Shown: in pieces, positions 56,129 to 64,000 of the stretch
Layout of the letters: each line of letters begins with the position of its first letter
How positions within the stretch are numbered: the stretch's first letter is position 1
Assembly (NCBI RefSeq): GCF_946479275.1
Contig: NZ_CAMLFE010000004.1
Location: 186,001 to 250,000 of the forward strand
DNA length: 64,000 nucleotides
DNA from: an uncultured Bartonella sp.
GTDB lineage: Bacteria > Pseudomonadota > Alphaproteobacteria > Rhizobiales > Rhizobiaceae
Direction of reading: 5' to 3'
Translations under genes and position numbers: made by a program
Notes under the pieces: model-generated
Told to the model about the DNA's origin: nothing
What the model saw: the letters and a program-made list of their open reading frames with translations, nothing else
The model's database searches: none

Positions 56129-58078
56129 TCAATGTTTGTTCAAACGGTTGGCAATGAGATCTTCGACCACCTGTGGTTCGGCAAGTGTCGATATATCGCC
56201 GAGATTTTCGAATTCATCTTCGGCAATTTTTCTGAGAATTCGCCGCATGATTTTGCCTGAACGCGTTTTCGGCAAACTTGGCGAAAACTGGATTTTATCC
56301 GGTGTGGCAATCGGCCCGATCTCGTTTCTCACATGTTTTATAAGATGTTGGCGTAATTCCTCGCTTGGTTCAATACCTTCCATGAGTGTCACATAACAAT
56401 AGATTCCTTGTCCTTTGATCGGGTGTGGATAACCGACAACTGCCGCTTCCGAAACGCTATGATCGGAAACAAGAGCCGATTCTACTTCGGCTGTGCCAAG
56501 GCGATGGCCTGAAACATTCAAGACATCATCGACGCGGCCGGTAATCCAGTAATATCCGTCATGATCACGACGACAGCCATCACCGGTAAAATATTTGCCT
56601 TTAAAGGTAGAAAAATAGGTTTCCACAAAACGGTTATGATCGCCATAGATTGTGCGCATTTGCCCCGGCCACGAGTCGGTAATGCATAAGTTTCCATCAT
56701 TTTCACCTTCGAGGACTTCTCCTTCAGTGTCGACAAGCTCGGGCTTGATGCCGAAGAAAGGAAGTGTTGCCGATCCGGGTTTTAAATCGATTGCACCGGG
56801 CAAAGGCGTAATCATATGGCCACCGGTTTCGGTTTGCCACCACGTATCCACTATGGGGCAGCGGTCATCACCGACTTTATGATAAAACCAGTTCCATGCT
56901 TCCGGATTGATCGGCTCGCCAACCGATCCGAGGATGCGAAGCGACGTCCGTTTTGACCGTGCGACATATTCGTCACCCGCTCCCATCAGTGCCCGAATAG
57001 CTGTCGGTGCTGTATAAAGAATATTGACCTTATGCTTGTCGACAACTTCCCAAAAGCGCGCCTGATCGGGGAAGTTCGGGACACCTTCGAACATAAGTGT
57101 TGTCGCGCCATTACATAAAGGCCCGTAAACCAGATAGGAATGTCCGGTCACCCAGCCAACATCGGCTGTGCACCAATAAACGTCGCCTACATGATAATCG
57201 AACACATATTCATGTGTCATGGACGCATAAACAAGATAGCCGCCGGTTGTATGAAGAACGCCTTTCGGTTTACCCGTAGACCCTGACGTATAAAGAATGA
57301 AAAGCGGATCTTCCGCTTTCATACGTGCTGGCGGGCACTCGGTTTTCGCATTGGCCATTTCCTCATGATACCAGAAATCGCGGCCGGGAGCCCAACCGAT
57401 TTTGCCGCCGGTTCTGCGCACAACCATCACCTGATTGACCAGCACATATTGGCGTGCGGCAATGTCAATCGCATGATCGACATTTTCTTTCAGCGGGATA
57501 GGTTTGCCACCGCGTACCCCTTGATCGGCGGTAATGATAAAGGTCGATTCGCAGTCGACAATACGGCCGGCAAGTGCTTCCGGCGAAAATCCTGCAAAAA
57601 CGACTGAATGGACTGCGCCGATGCGCGCACAGGCAAGCATTGCATAAGCGGCTTCCAGAATCATAGGAAGATAAATGGTAACCCGATCGCCTTTTTTGAC
57701 GCCCCGTTTTTTTAAGATATTGGCAAACCGGCAGACATTATCGTAAAGTTCCTTATAGGTGACTTTTTTATCAATATAGGGGTTATCACCTTCCCATATC
57801 ATCGCAACCTGATCACCGCGACTTTTCAAATGTCTATCAATACAATTATAGGTTACATTTGTGATGCCGTCTTCATACCATTTGATGGATACACGGCCTC
57901 GAAAGCTGGTATTTTTAACTTTTGTAAACGGTTTGAACCAGTCAATGCGCCGGCCATGTTTTGACCAGAACGCATCCGGATCCTTTATACTTTCATCATA
58001 CCATTGAAGATATGTTTCACGATCAATCAAGGCATTTTTCTTGATATTATTAGATACAGGATAGACTTTATCCGTCAT
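56129..58078 (-). CDS. acs: Acetyl-CoA synthetase
   Basis: Activates acetate to acetyl-CoA through acetyl-AMP. The 649 residues carry the AMP-binding core [49 protein letters not shown], and the acetylation-site region [14 protein letters not shown] with the regulatory Lys. The ATG at 58078 follows GGAGGAG; an ATG eight codons earlier lies before that site. Its leader has a hairpin and an operator-like palindrome. Confidence 0.97.
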   Translation of the reverse strand: MTDKVYPVSNNIKKNALIDRETYLQWYDESIKDPDAFWSKHGRRIDWFKPFTKVKNTSFRGRVSIKWYEDGITNVTYNCIDRHLKSRGDQVAMIWEGDNPYIDKKVTYKELYDNVCRFANILKKRGVKKGDRVTIYLPMILEAAYAMLACARIGAVHSVVFAGFSPEALAGRIVDCESTFIITADQGVRGGKPIPLKENVDHAIDIAARQYVLVNQVMVVRRTGGKIGWAPGRDFWYHEEMANAKTECPPARMKAEDPLFILYTSGSTGKPKGVLHTTGGYLVYASMTHEYVFDYHVGDVYWCTADVGWVTGHSYLVYGPLCNGATTLMFEGVPNFPDQARFWEVVDKHKVNILYTAPTAIRALMGAGDEYVARSKRTSLRILGSVGEPINPEAWNWFYHKVGDDRCPIVDTWWQTETGGHMITPLPGAIDLKPGSATLPFFGIKPELVDTEGEVLEGENDGNLCITDSWPGQMRTIYGDHNRFVETYFSTFKGKYFTGDGCRRDHDGYYWITGRVDDVLNVSGHRLGTAEVESALVSDHSVSEAAVVGYPHPIKGQGIYCYVTLMEGIEPSEELRQHLIKHVRNEIGPIATPDKIQFSPSLPKTRSGKIMRRILRKIAEDEFENLGDISTLAEPQVVEDLIANRLNKH

Positions 58079-58093
58079 CTTCTCCTCCTTTTT

Positions 58094-58119
58094 GTGTTGC
58101 AATTCTCCTCACGCAACAC
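58094..58119 (-). promoter_or_regulatory. Stem-loop in acs 5' leader
   Basis: Perfect 7-bp stem (GTGTTGC / GCAACAC as read on the plus strand) with a 12-nt loop, just upstream of the acs ribosome binding site on the minus strand. The loop itself carries a GGAG. Confidence 0.4.
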
Positions 58120-58130
58120 TTTCTTTATGA

Positions 58131-58153
58131 AATATCCATTTGTGATGGATATT
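58131..58153. promoter_or_regulatory. Perfect 9-bp palindrome upstream of acs
   Basis: Arms AATATCCAT and ATGGATATT with a 5-nt spacer, about 55 bases before the acs start. The shape is typical of an operator for a dimeric helix-turn-helix regulator. Confidence 0.5.
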
Positions 58154-58339
58154 TGATATTTACATTAAATGGTATCGCCGGTTTCTTGGAAGTCTTAAAA
58201 TGATAGTTTTAAAAAACTTATTGTGAAGGACTGGAAAAAATCCAAGTAAAAAAATTAGAAATTGTCAATTTTTGTTTCTTTTTTACTGAAAAAAGCGGTT
58301 GAGGCATCGATTTTAAAACAGCGAGCAGTAGTTAAAATA
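58154..58339. other. Remainder of acs/SDR divergent region
   Basis: No gene is present; the region is AT-rich. Confidence 0.4.
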
Positions 58340-58359
58340 ACGAAGTGATACCACTTCGT
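58340..58359. promoter_or_regulatory. Perfect 8-bp palindrome upstream of SDR gene
   Basis: Arms ACGAAGTG and CACTTCGT with a 4-nt spacer, 30 bases before the SDR start. It may be an operator (TetR-like spacing) or a leader hairpin. Confidence 0.5.
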
Positions 58360-58389
58360 GTTGTGTCCGGTATTTGAAAGGAAAATGCT

Positions 58390-59373
58390 ATGTTGGATGA
58401 AAAGCTGATACTCTCGCGTGAAGAAGCGTTAAAAAGTGGAACTGATGGTTCATCACAAAAATCAGGTCATCGGATGGCGACGCAGACAGCTTCGTTGAAA
58501 AATCCGGTTGATGCTTATCCACAACCTCCCTATTCGACAGAAAAACAACAAGCTCCGGGACTTGCATCGAAGTTGACGCCAAAGGCCGATCACGGAGAAA
58601 AAAGCTACAAAGGTTCCGGTAAACTTTTAGGCAGAAAAGCGCTGATTACCGGTGGTGACAGCGGCATCGGGCGAGCCGTGGCAATTGCATTTGCACGTGA
58701 AGGTGCCGATGTTGCAATCAATTATTTGAAGGAAGAAGAGCAAGACGCGCGAGAGGTCATCGAGCTTATCGAACAGGCAGGGCGCAAAGGATTTGCAATT
58801 CCCGGTGATTTGACCGATCGGCATTTTTGCGAAAAATTGGTTGAGGAAGCAGTCAAAAAACTGGGCGGGCTTGATATTCTGGTCAATAATGCCGGCCGTC
58901 AACAGGCGGTGGAAGCTTTGGCCGATCTCACAGACGAATCTTTTGACCAGACGATGAAAACCAACATTTATGCACCTTTCCGTGTCACAAAGGCTGCATT
59001 GCCACACATTCCTGCAGGTGGTTCCATTATTATTACATCGTCAGTACAAGCCTTTGACCCGTCTGCAACCTTGTTTGACTATTCACAAACCAAGGCTGCC
59101 AATGTTGCTTTTGCCAAATCGCTGGCAAAACAATTGGCTCCGAAAGGCATTCGCGTCAATGCGGTTGCTCCAGGCCCCTTCTGGACACCATTGCAACCTG
59201 CCGGTGGCCAGCTGATGAAAGCCATGCCGCAATTCGGTTCCGAAACACCTATGAAGCGTGCAGGCCAGCCGGTTGAAATTGCCCCGCTTTATGTTTTGCT
59301 TGCATCCGAGGAAGCAAGCTATTGTTCGGGTCAAGTCTTTGGCGCTGCCGGCGGCAGTGGCATGGATAGCTGA
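58390..59373 (+). CDS. SDR-family oxidoreductase, general-stress type
   Basis: NAD(P)-dependent short-chain dehydrogenase. The 327 residues begin with a 75-residue extension (PVDAYPQPPYSTEKQQAPG) that marks the YdaD/YhdF-like group. The Rossmann fold follows: ALITGGDSGIGRAVAIAFAREGADV, LVNNAGRQQ, the catalytic Ser in IIITSSVQAF and Tyr-x-x-x-Lys in DYSQTKAANV, ending SGQVFGAAGG. Bacillus relatives are stress-induced; the substrate is unknown. It is convergent with and directly abuts the YggS gene. Confidence 0.92.
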   Translation: MLDEKLILSREEALKSGTDGSSQKSGHRMATQTASLKNPVDAYPQPPYSTEKQQAPGLASKLTPKADHGEKSYKGSGKLLGRKALITGGDSGIGRAVAIAFAREGADVAINYLKEEEQDAREVIELIEQAGRKGFAIPGDLTDRHFCEKLVEEAVKKLGGLDILVNNAGRQQAVEALADLTDESFDQTMKTNIYAPFRVTKAALPHIPAGGSIIITSSVQAFDPSATLFDYSQTKAANVAFAKSLAKQLAPKGIRVNAVAPGPFWTPLQPAGGQLMKAMPQFGSETPMKRAGQPVEIAPLYVLLASEEASYCSGQVFGAAGGSGMDS

Positions 59374-60060
59374 TTATTGGTGAACAATCGGCGGACGATG
59401 ACCGAATATTGCCGAACCGACGCGCACACTCGTGGCACCGAAGGCAACGGCTGTCTCATAGTCCGCCGACATTCCCATTGATAATTTTTTCACTCCCGCT
59501 TCGTCCGCCAATTTTGCAAGAAGGGCAAAATAGGGACCGGGATTTTCACCAACCGGTGGAATACACATCAACCCGACAATATCAAGATGATAGTCATTCT
59601 TGCAGTGTTTGACAAATTCGACTGCCTCTTTCGGGGCAATACCGGCTTTTTGCGGCTCTTCTCCGATATTGACCTGCACATAACAAGGAAGTCTGCGGTT
59701 TTGTTTTGACATTTCTTCTTCAAGAAATTTTGCAATTTTTTCTCTGTCAACTGTTTCGATCACGTCAAAAAGTTGTACCGCTTCTTCTGTCTTATTTGAT
59801 TGTAACGGTCCGATGAGATGGAGTTTGAGATCAGGAAATTCTTCGCGCAATTGTGGCCATTTGCTTTTGGCTTCCTGAACACGGTTTTCACCGAAAACAC
59901 GTTGCCCTGCTTCAAGAAGCGGGTGGATTTCATCAATTCCGAAAGTCTTCGACACAGCAATGAGCTGGACATCTTCTGGCGCACGCTTGGAATCAATGCA
60001 CGCTTTGGTGATGTTTGCTTTGACTTTTTGCCATTGGGCAATAACCGTTTCCATAGTCAT
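59374..60060 (-). CDS. YggS-family PLP-binding protein
   Basis: Pyridoxal-phosphate homeostasis protein (PLPBP/COG0325), 228 residues, a single alanine-racemase-like barrel without known catalysis. PLP would bind the Lys in LIAVSKTFG. FGENRVQEAKSKWPQL, HLIGPLQSNK and LSMGMSADYETAVAFGATSVRVGSAIFG are hallmarks (each listed as separate pieces of the family pattern). Its stop codon touches that of the SDR gene. Confidence 0.94.
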   Translation of the reverse strand: MTMETVIAQWQKVKANITKACIDSKRAPEDVQLIAVSKTFGIDEIHPLLEAGQRVFGENRVQEAKSKWPQLREEFPDLKLHLIGPLQSNKTEEAVQLFDVIETVDREKIAKFLEEEMSKQNRRLPCYVQVNIGEEPQKAGIAPKEAVEFVKHCKNDYHLDIVGLMCIPPVGENPGPYFALLAKLADEAGVKKLSMGMSADYETAVAFGATSVRVGSAIFGHRPPIVHQ

Positions 60061-60180
60061 TTTCCCTTCTTCATCGATTTAAAATGAATAAAAGCGCATA
60101 GAAATGGTTGACGCTTTCCTTAATCCGTGGTGAAGCACGTATTGAGTTTTTTGACTACATTTTGCAAGAGTATAATTGTA

Positions 60181-62793
60181 ATGGCAACCGAACGCTACAA
60201 TCCACGCGCGACAGAACAGAAATGGCAATCAATCTGGGTTGAAAAAGAAGTTTTCAAAACCGACAATGACGACCCGCGCGAGAAATATTATGTGTTGGAA
60301 ATGTTTCCCTATCCATCGGGACGCATTCACATGGGGCATGTACGCAATTATGCGATGGGGGATGTGGTTGCCCGTTATAAACGCGCCCGCGGATTTAATG
60401 TTTTGCATCCAATGGGGTGGGATGCTTTCGGCATGCCGGCGGAAAATGCCGCTATGCAACATAAAGTTCACCCGAAAGACTGGACCTATCAGAATATTGC
60501 TTCCATGAAAAAGCAACTGAAATCCATGGGGCTTTCTCTCGACTGGTCGCGCGAGTTCGCAACCTGCGATGTTGAATATTATCATCGCCAGCAGATGCTT
60601 TTTCTCGATATGTATGAAAAAGGCCTTGTTGACCGCAAAACATCCAAGGTCAACTGGGATCCGGTCGATCATACAGTGCTTGCAAACGAGCAGGTCATTG
60701 ATGGGCGCGGCTGGCGTTCGGGTGCATTGGTCGAACAGCGTGAACTTACTCAATGGTTTTTCAAAATCACCAAATTCAGTCAGGAACTTCTGGATGGTTT
60801 GAATGGTCTTGATGAATGGCCGGAAAAAGTTCGCGTTATGCAACGCAACTGGATCGGCAAGTCCGAAGGAGCGCTGCTGCGCTGGAAAATTGCCGGCGAC
60901 ACACCGGTTGACGGATTTAACGAGATCGAGTGTTTTTCAACCCGTCCCGATACAATATTCGGCGCCTCGTTTATCGCTATTGCGGCCGATCATCCGATTG
61001 CCCGCAAACTTGCCGAAAAAAATGCGAAACTGAAAAATTTTATCGACGAGTGTCACCGCAAGGGAACGTCGACAGCCGAAATAGAAACTGCCGAGAAAAA
61101 AGGCTTTGATACCGGCTTGAAAGTCGTCCATCCCTTCGATGATAAATGGGAAATACCCGTTTATGTTGCCAATTTTGTATTGATGGAATATGGCACGGGT
61201 GCAGTTTTCGGTTGTCCTGCCCATGATCAGCGTGATCTTGATTTCGCCAATAAATATGAATTGCCTGTGCGTCCGGTTGTTTTGCCAGAAGGCGCCGATC
61301 CCGATAGTTTTGTTGTAACGGAAGAAGCTCATACCGAAGACGGTATTATGATCAATTCCGGTTTTCTTGACGGATTAAAGCCGAAAGCTGCTTTCGAGGA
61401 AGTTCTCAAACACTTGTCCGCCCAGACGTTGAATGGTCGCCCGCAAGCCGAGCGCAAAGTTCAATTCCGTTTGCGTGACTGGGGTATTTCTCGGCAACGC
61501 TATTGGGGATGTCCGATCCCGATTATCCATTGTGATGATTGCGGGGATGTGCCGGTTCCACGTGCCGATTTACCGGTAAAATTGCCCGATGATGTCACAT
61601 TCGACAAACCCGGCAATCCGCTTGACCGCCACCCGACTTGGAAATTCGTCAAATGTCCGCGTTGTGGTAAGCCCGCACGGCGGGAAACCGATACTATGGA
61701 TACCTTTGTCGATTCTTCGTGGTATTATGCCCGCTTTACCGCTCCTTGGGAAAATGAGCCGACGAACAAGGAAGCAATAAAAAAATGGTTGCCGGTCGAT
61801 CAATATATCGGTGGTATTGAACACGCCATTCTCCACTTGTTGTATTCGCGCTTTTTTATGCGGGCGATGAAGATGACCGGCCACGTCAATATTGACGAGC
61901 CGTTCAAGGGGCTTTTCACGCAAGGCATGGTTGTTCACGAAACCTATCACAACAAGGACGGGTGGGTAGCACCTGCCGATATCCGGATAGAAGAGAAAGA
62001 TGGCGTTCGTCGTGCGACACTTTTATCCGATGGTAGTCCGGTTGAAATCGGTTCGATCGAAAAAATGTCGAAGTCGAAGAAAAACGTTGTCGATCCGGAC
62101 GATATTATTTCCTCCTATGGTGCTGATACCGCTCGGCTTTTCATGCTTTCCGATTCCCCGCCCGAACGCGATGTTATCTGGACCGAAGCAGGTGCTGAAG
62201 GTGCCCATCGTTTTGTGCAACGCGTCTGGCGTTTGATTTCATCAAGTGCCGAAATATTGGCACATGTCAAACCGCAAGCCGGAACCAAGGGTGCAGCACT
62301 TGATATTTCCAAAGCGGCTCACCGCACACTTGCGAAAGTGGCAGATGATATTGAGAAGCTTGCTTTCAATCGTGCGGTGGCACGCCTTTACGAACTCGTC
62401 AACAAGCTCGCTCCCGAGTTGCAAAATCTGGAACAGGCCGATGACGAAATGAAGGCTGCTTTGAGACAAGCACTGGATTTCTTCATCATTATGATTTCGC
62501 CGATGACACCTCATCTTGCGGAAGAATGTCATGCTGCTTTGGGAGAGAAAAATCTGGTTGCCCAAATGTCGTGGCCGCACTACGATCCTGCTTTAATTGT
62601 GGATAACGAGATAACTATCCCGATCCAGATTAACGGGAAAAAGCGTGGTGATTTGACAATTGCACGCAATGCGGATCAATCTACCATCGAAAAGGCTGTT
62701 CTTGCCCTCGATTTTGTGCAATCAAATTTGGCAGGCAAGAAGCCGAAGAAAATTATCGTAGTTCCACAGAGGATCGTCAATGTTGTTGCCTGA
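60181..62793 (+). CDS. leuS: Leucyl-tRNA synthetase
   Basis: Class I aminoacyl-tRNA synthetase, 870 residues. The HIGH motif reads [12 protein letters not shown] (about 50), the editing domain lies at about 220-420, and KMSKS is in [13 protein letters not shown] (about 627). A zinc-ribbon-like [18 protein letters not shown] precedes the second part of the catalytic core. The ATG at 60181 fits the family N terminus [10 protein letters not shown]; an earlier start would add 18 residues. It overlaps lptE by 14 bp. Confidence 0.97.
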   Translation: MATERYNPRATEQKWQSIWVEKEVFKTDNDDPREKYYVLEMFPYPSGRIHMGHVRNYAMGDVVARYKRARGFNVLHPMGWDAFGMPAENAAMQHKVHPKDWTYQNIASMKKQLKSMGLSLDWSREFATCDVEYYHRQQMLFLDMYEKGLVDRKTSKVNWDPVDHTVLANEQVIDGRGWRSGALVEQRELTQWFFKITKFSQELLDGLNGLDEWPEKVRVMQRNWIGKSEGALLRWKIAGDTPVDGFNEIECFSTRPDTIFGASFIAIAADHPIARKLAEKNAKLKNFIDECHRKGTSTAEIETAEKKGFDTGLKVVHPFDDKWEIPVYVANFVLMEYGTGAVFGCPAHDQRDLDFANKYELPVRPVVLPEGADPDSFVVTEEAHTEDGIMINSGFLDGLKPKAAFEEVLKHLSAQTLNGRPQAERKVQFRLRDWGISRQRYWGCPIPIIHCDDCGDVPVPRADLPVKLPDDVTFDKPGNPLDRHPTWKFVKCPRCGKPARRETDTMDTFVDSSWYYARFTAPWENEPTNKEAIKKWLPVDQYIGGIEHAILHLLYSRFFMRAMKMTGHVNIDEPFKGLFTQGMVVHETYHNKDGWVAPADIRIEEKDGVRRATLLSDGSPVEIGSIEKMSKSKKNVVDPDDIISSYGADTARLFMLSDSPPERDVIWTEAGAEGAHRFVQRVWRLISSSAEILAHVKPQAGTKGAALDISKAAHRTLAKVADDIEKLAFNRAVARLYELVNKLAPELQNLEQADDEMKAALRQALDFFIIMISPMTPHLAEECHAALGEKNLVAQMSWPHYDPALIVDNEITIPIQINGKKRGDLTIARNADQSTIEKAVLALDFVQSNLAGKKPKKIIVVPQRIVNVVA

Positions 62794-63355
62794 CCATATT
62801 CTGAATAGCATCAGACCCATAACAACTGCTGTACTATTGGGGACAACGCTCGCCATATCGGCCTGCACCGTTCAGCCTCTTTATCACGGGGACTCGAACG
62901 GAGCTGCGCAAATGAATGTTTCGCCGTCCATTCGTTCGAAATTGTCAGGTGTTGTGATTGACGCGCCGACCGACCGGTTTAACCAGTTGGTTCGTAACCG
63001 GTTGATTTTCTTGTTGAATGGTGGTGCAGGAGAGCCTTCCGCTCCAACCTATCAGCTATCACTCGGCACAAGTTTCAGTATTCGTACTGCAGTCCAGATG
63101 GATATCGGCGATTCGACCGATCGTACGGGCCGTGCATCTGCTGGTGCCGTTGATGGTCGTTCGACTTATGTCTTGAAAGATATGAAAAATAATCCTCTCG
63201 CACGGCGGACACGTACAGTCACCGCTTCGTTCGATCGTCCTCGTCAGGAATATGCAAACTTGCAAGCTGAAGAGGATGCCAAGAAACGTGCAGCAGAAGA
63301 GTTGGCCGAGCAAATCTTCCTGTCTTTGGCTCAGGATATGTCGAAGTTGAAATGA
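62780..63355 (+). CDS. lptE: LPS-assembly lipoprotein LptE-like
   Basis: Small outer-membrane lipoprotein that plugs LptD, by inference from position after leuS and family resemblance. The 191 residues have a signal peptide with lipobox AISAC (Cys at about 29), then [22 protein letters not shown] and the C-terminal helix rich in Lys, Glu and Ala. It starts inside the leuS 3' end, so the two are translationally coupled. In many alphaproteobacteria holA follows; here a terminator does. Confidence 0.88.
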   Translation: MLLPDHILNSIRPITTAVLLGTTLAISACTVQPLYHGDSNGAAQMNVSPSIRSKLSGVVIDAPTDRFNQLVRNRLIFLLNGGAGEPSAPTYQLSLGTSFSIRTAVQMDIGDSTDRTGRASAGAVDGRSTYVLKDMKNNPLARRTRTVTASFDRPRQEYANLQAEEDAKKRAAEELAEQIFLSLAQDMSKLK

Positions 63356-63361
63356 TTCGTT

Positions 63362-63398
63362 ATTCCGGCAGGGTTAAAACGCTGCCGGAATTTTTTTA
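63362..63398 (+). terminator. Rho-independent terminator after lptE
   Basis: Perfect 10-bp stem (ATTCCGGCAG / CTGCCGGAAT) with a 10-nt loop and a run of seven T. Confidence 0.92.
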
Positions 63399-64000
63399 AA
63401 AAATCTGCTGTTAGGTTTTTTAAAACCTTGTTGTCGTATGAAGTTCTCAGGTTTTTATGCGGCAATGAGAGCTAAAGCTATTTTATTGCGTTCAATCGGG
63501 TAGCTTCCGGTCTCTTTCCGTATTGTTAAATCTTTCCGTTAAAAGCCATTGAAGAAATTCGCAAACTGGTTTTTGCTCACTCCTGCAATAAAAGAATTGG
63601 TCACATCAATTGCGCGGACGTCGCATCCCTGTCAAAATGCCTGTTGTTTATTTTGACCAAGATTCGTTCGTAAAAAGAGTGATCAAATAAAGCAGGATCA
63701 TCAATGATATACGTTCTTGAGTTGACTATTTGACATGGCATGATTTTCGCCCCATCCGCGTCCATTATTTTATGTGCGGCATGACTAAATTGTTCGGATA
63801 ACGAACTTGAATTTTTAAGTTGTTTCAAACATGCAGTTACAGTTTGGTTCAATTGTATGTCTGTTTTTAAAAAGTAAATAAAAAAGAACGTTGTTTAATT
63901 GAAAAAAATTCTTTGAACGTGATGTCAAATAATGAATTATTATTTTTATTAAAAACCAGAATTTTATCTATCTAAAATAGATTTCCTAAATGATTTAATT
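63399..64000. other. Gene-poor end of the window
   Basis: No well-supported gene. An 83-codon minus-strand frame (63601-63852, TTG start) gives a peptide with no recognised domain and no good ribosome binding site; it might be a remnant. The last 150 bases are strongly AT-rich. Confidence 0.4.

Noticed and set aside
63601-63852. An 83-codon minus-strand frame after lptE
   Set aside because: TTG start, no ribosome binding site, no known domain; kept only as a possible remnant.

Overview
The window looks like a chromosomal segment of an alphaproteobacterium of the order Hyphomicrobiales (Rhizobiales). It most resembles a Bartonellaceae genome of the less reduced, insect-gut type (Bartonella apis-like). 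This rests on inference from moderately low GC coding sequence (well below Brucella or Rhizobium), long AT-rich spacers, and rhizobial gene neighbourhoods such as ubiH/tesB/glnK/amtB/ftsK/lolA/xthA, hpt/ftsE/ftsX/ydcF, cobT/cobS/dnaJ/bolA, sapC/xerC and rplS/leuC. A leucine-biosynthesis gene (leuC) and a cobalt-chelatase pair argue against a strongly reduced pathogen. No phage, insertion sequence, CRISPR array, tRNA or rRNA was recognised.

Layout. 0.2-2.6 kb: ffh, a short chorismate mutase and rpsP, closed by a terminator. 3-9.5 kb: the SDH assembly factor sdhAF4 facing away from htpX, then rsmB, a heparinase II/III-like gene and purH. 9.5-11.4 kb: a gene-poor stretch with a 47-residue DUF1127 gene, followed by about four decaying tandem copies of a hairpin RNA unit whose loops carry CCCCTCCC. 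This is the most unusual part of the window. 11.4-15.7 kb: two DMT exporters, SURF1, rpmB and a queuosine-precursor transporter. 16.4-23.4 kb: cobT, cobS, a J-domain protein, bolA, a frameshifted arginase-family gene, xerC and sapC. 23.7-27.8 kb: rimM, trmD, rplS, leuC and a GNAT acetyltransferase. 28.3-31.8 kb: sdhCDAB. 32.9-42.1 kb: ubiH-type hydroxylase, tesB, glnK, amtB, ftsK, lolA and xthA. 42.2-46.9 kb: an outer-membrane lipoprotein plus MacA/MacB-like tripartite exporter. 46.9-50.6 kb: ybaK, ydcF, ftsX, ftsE and hpt. 51-58.1 kb: an orphan HWE histidine kinase, phosphotransacetylase, acetate kinase and acetyl-CoA synthetase. 58.4-63.4 kb: a stress-type SDR, a YggS-type PLP protein, leuS and lptE.

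How the genes connect. Translation and secretion (ffh, rpsP, rimM, trmD, rplS, rpmB, leuS, rsmB, ybaK) is heavily represented. The ffh-rpsP-rimM-trmD-rplS cluster, contiguous in many alphaproteobacteria, is split here by about 21 kb. Respiration is served by sdhCDAB, its assembly factor sdhAF4 and SURF1. Acetate can be excreted or taken up through the pta-ackA pair and the facing acs gene. Nitrogen sensing (glnK/amtB) carries two near-identical sigma-54-like elements. TTAA-N7-TTAA motifs resembling CtrA boxes lie upstream of both ftsE and ftsK.

The ends of the window are mostly noncoding. Everything here was read by eye, without database search. Domain assignments rest on recognised motifs, and RNA structures are hand-folded.
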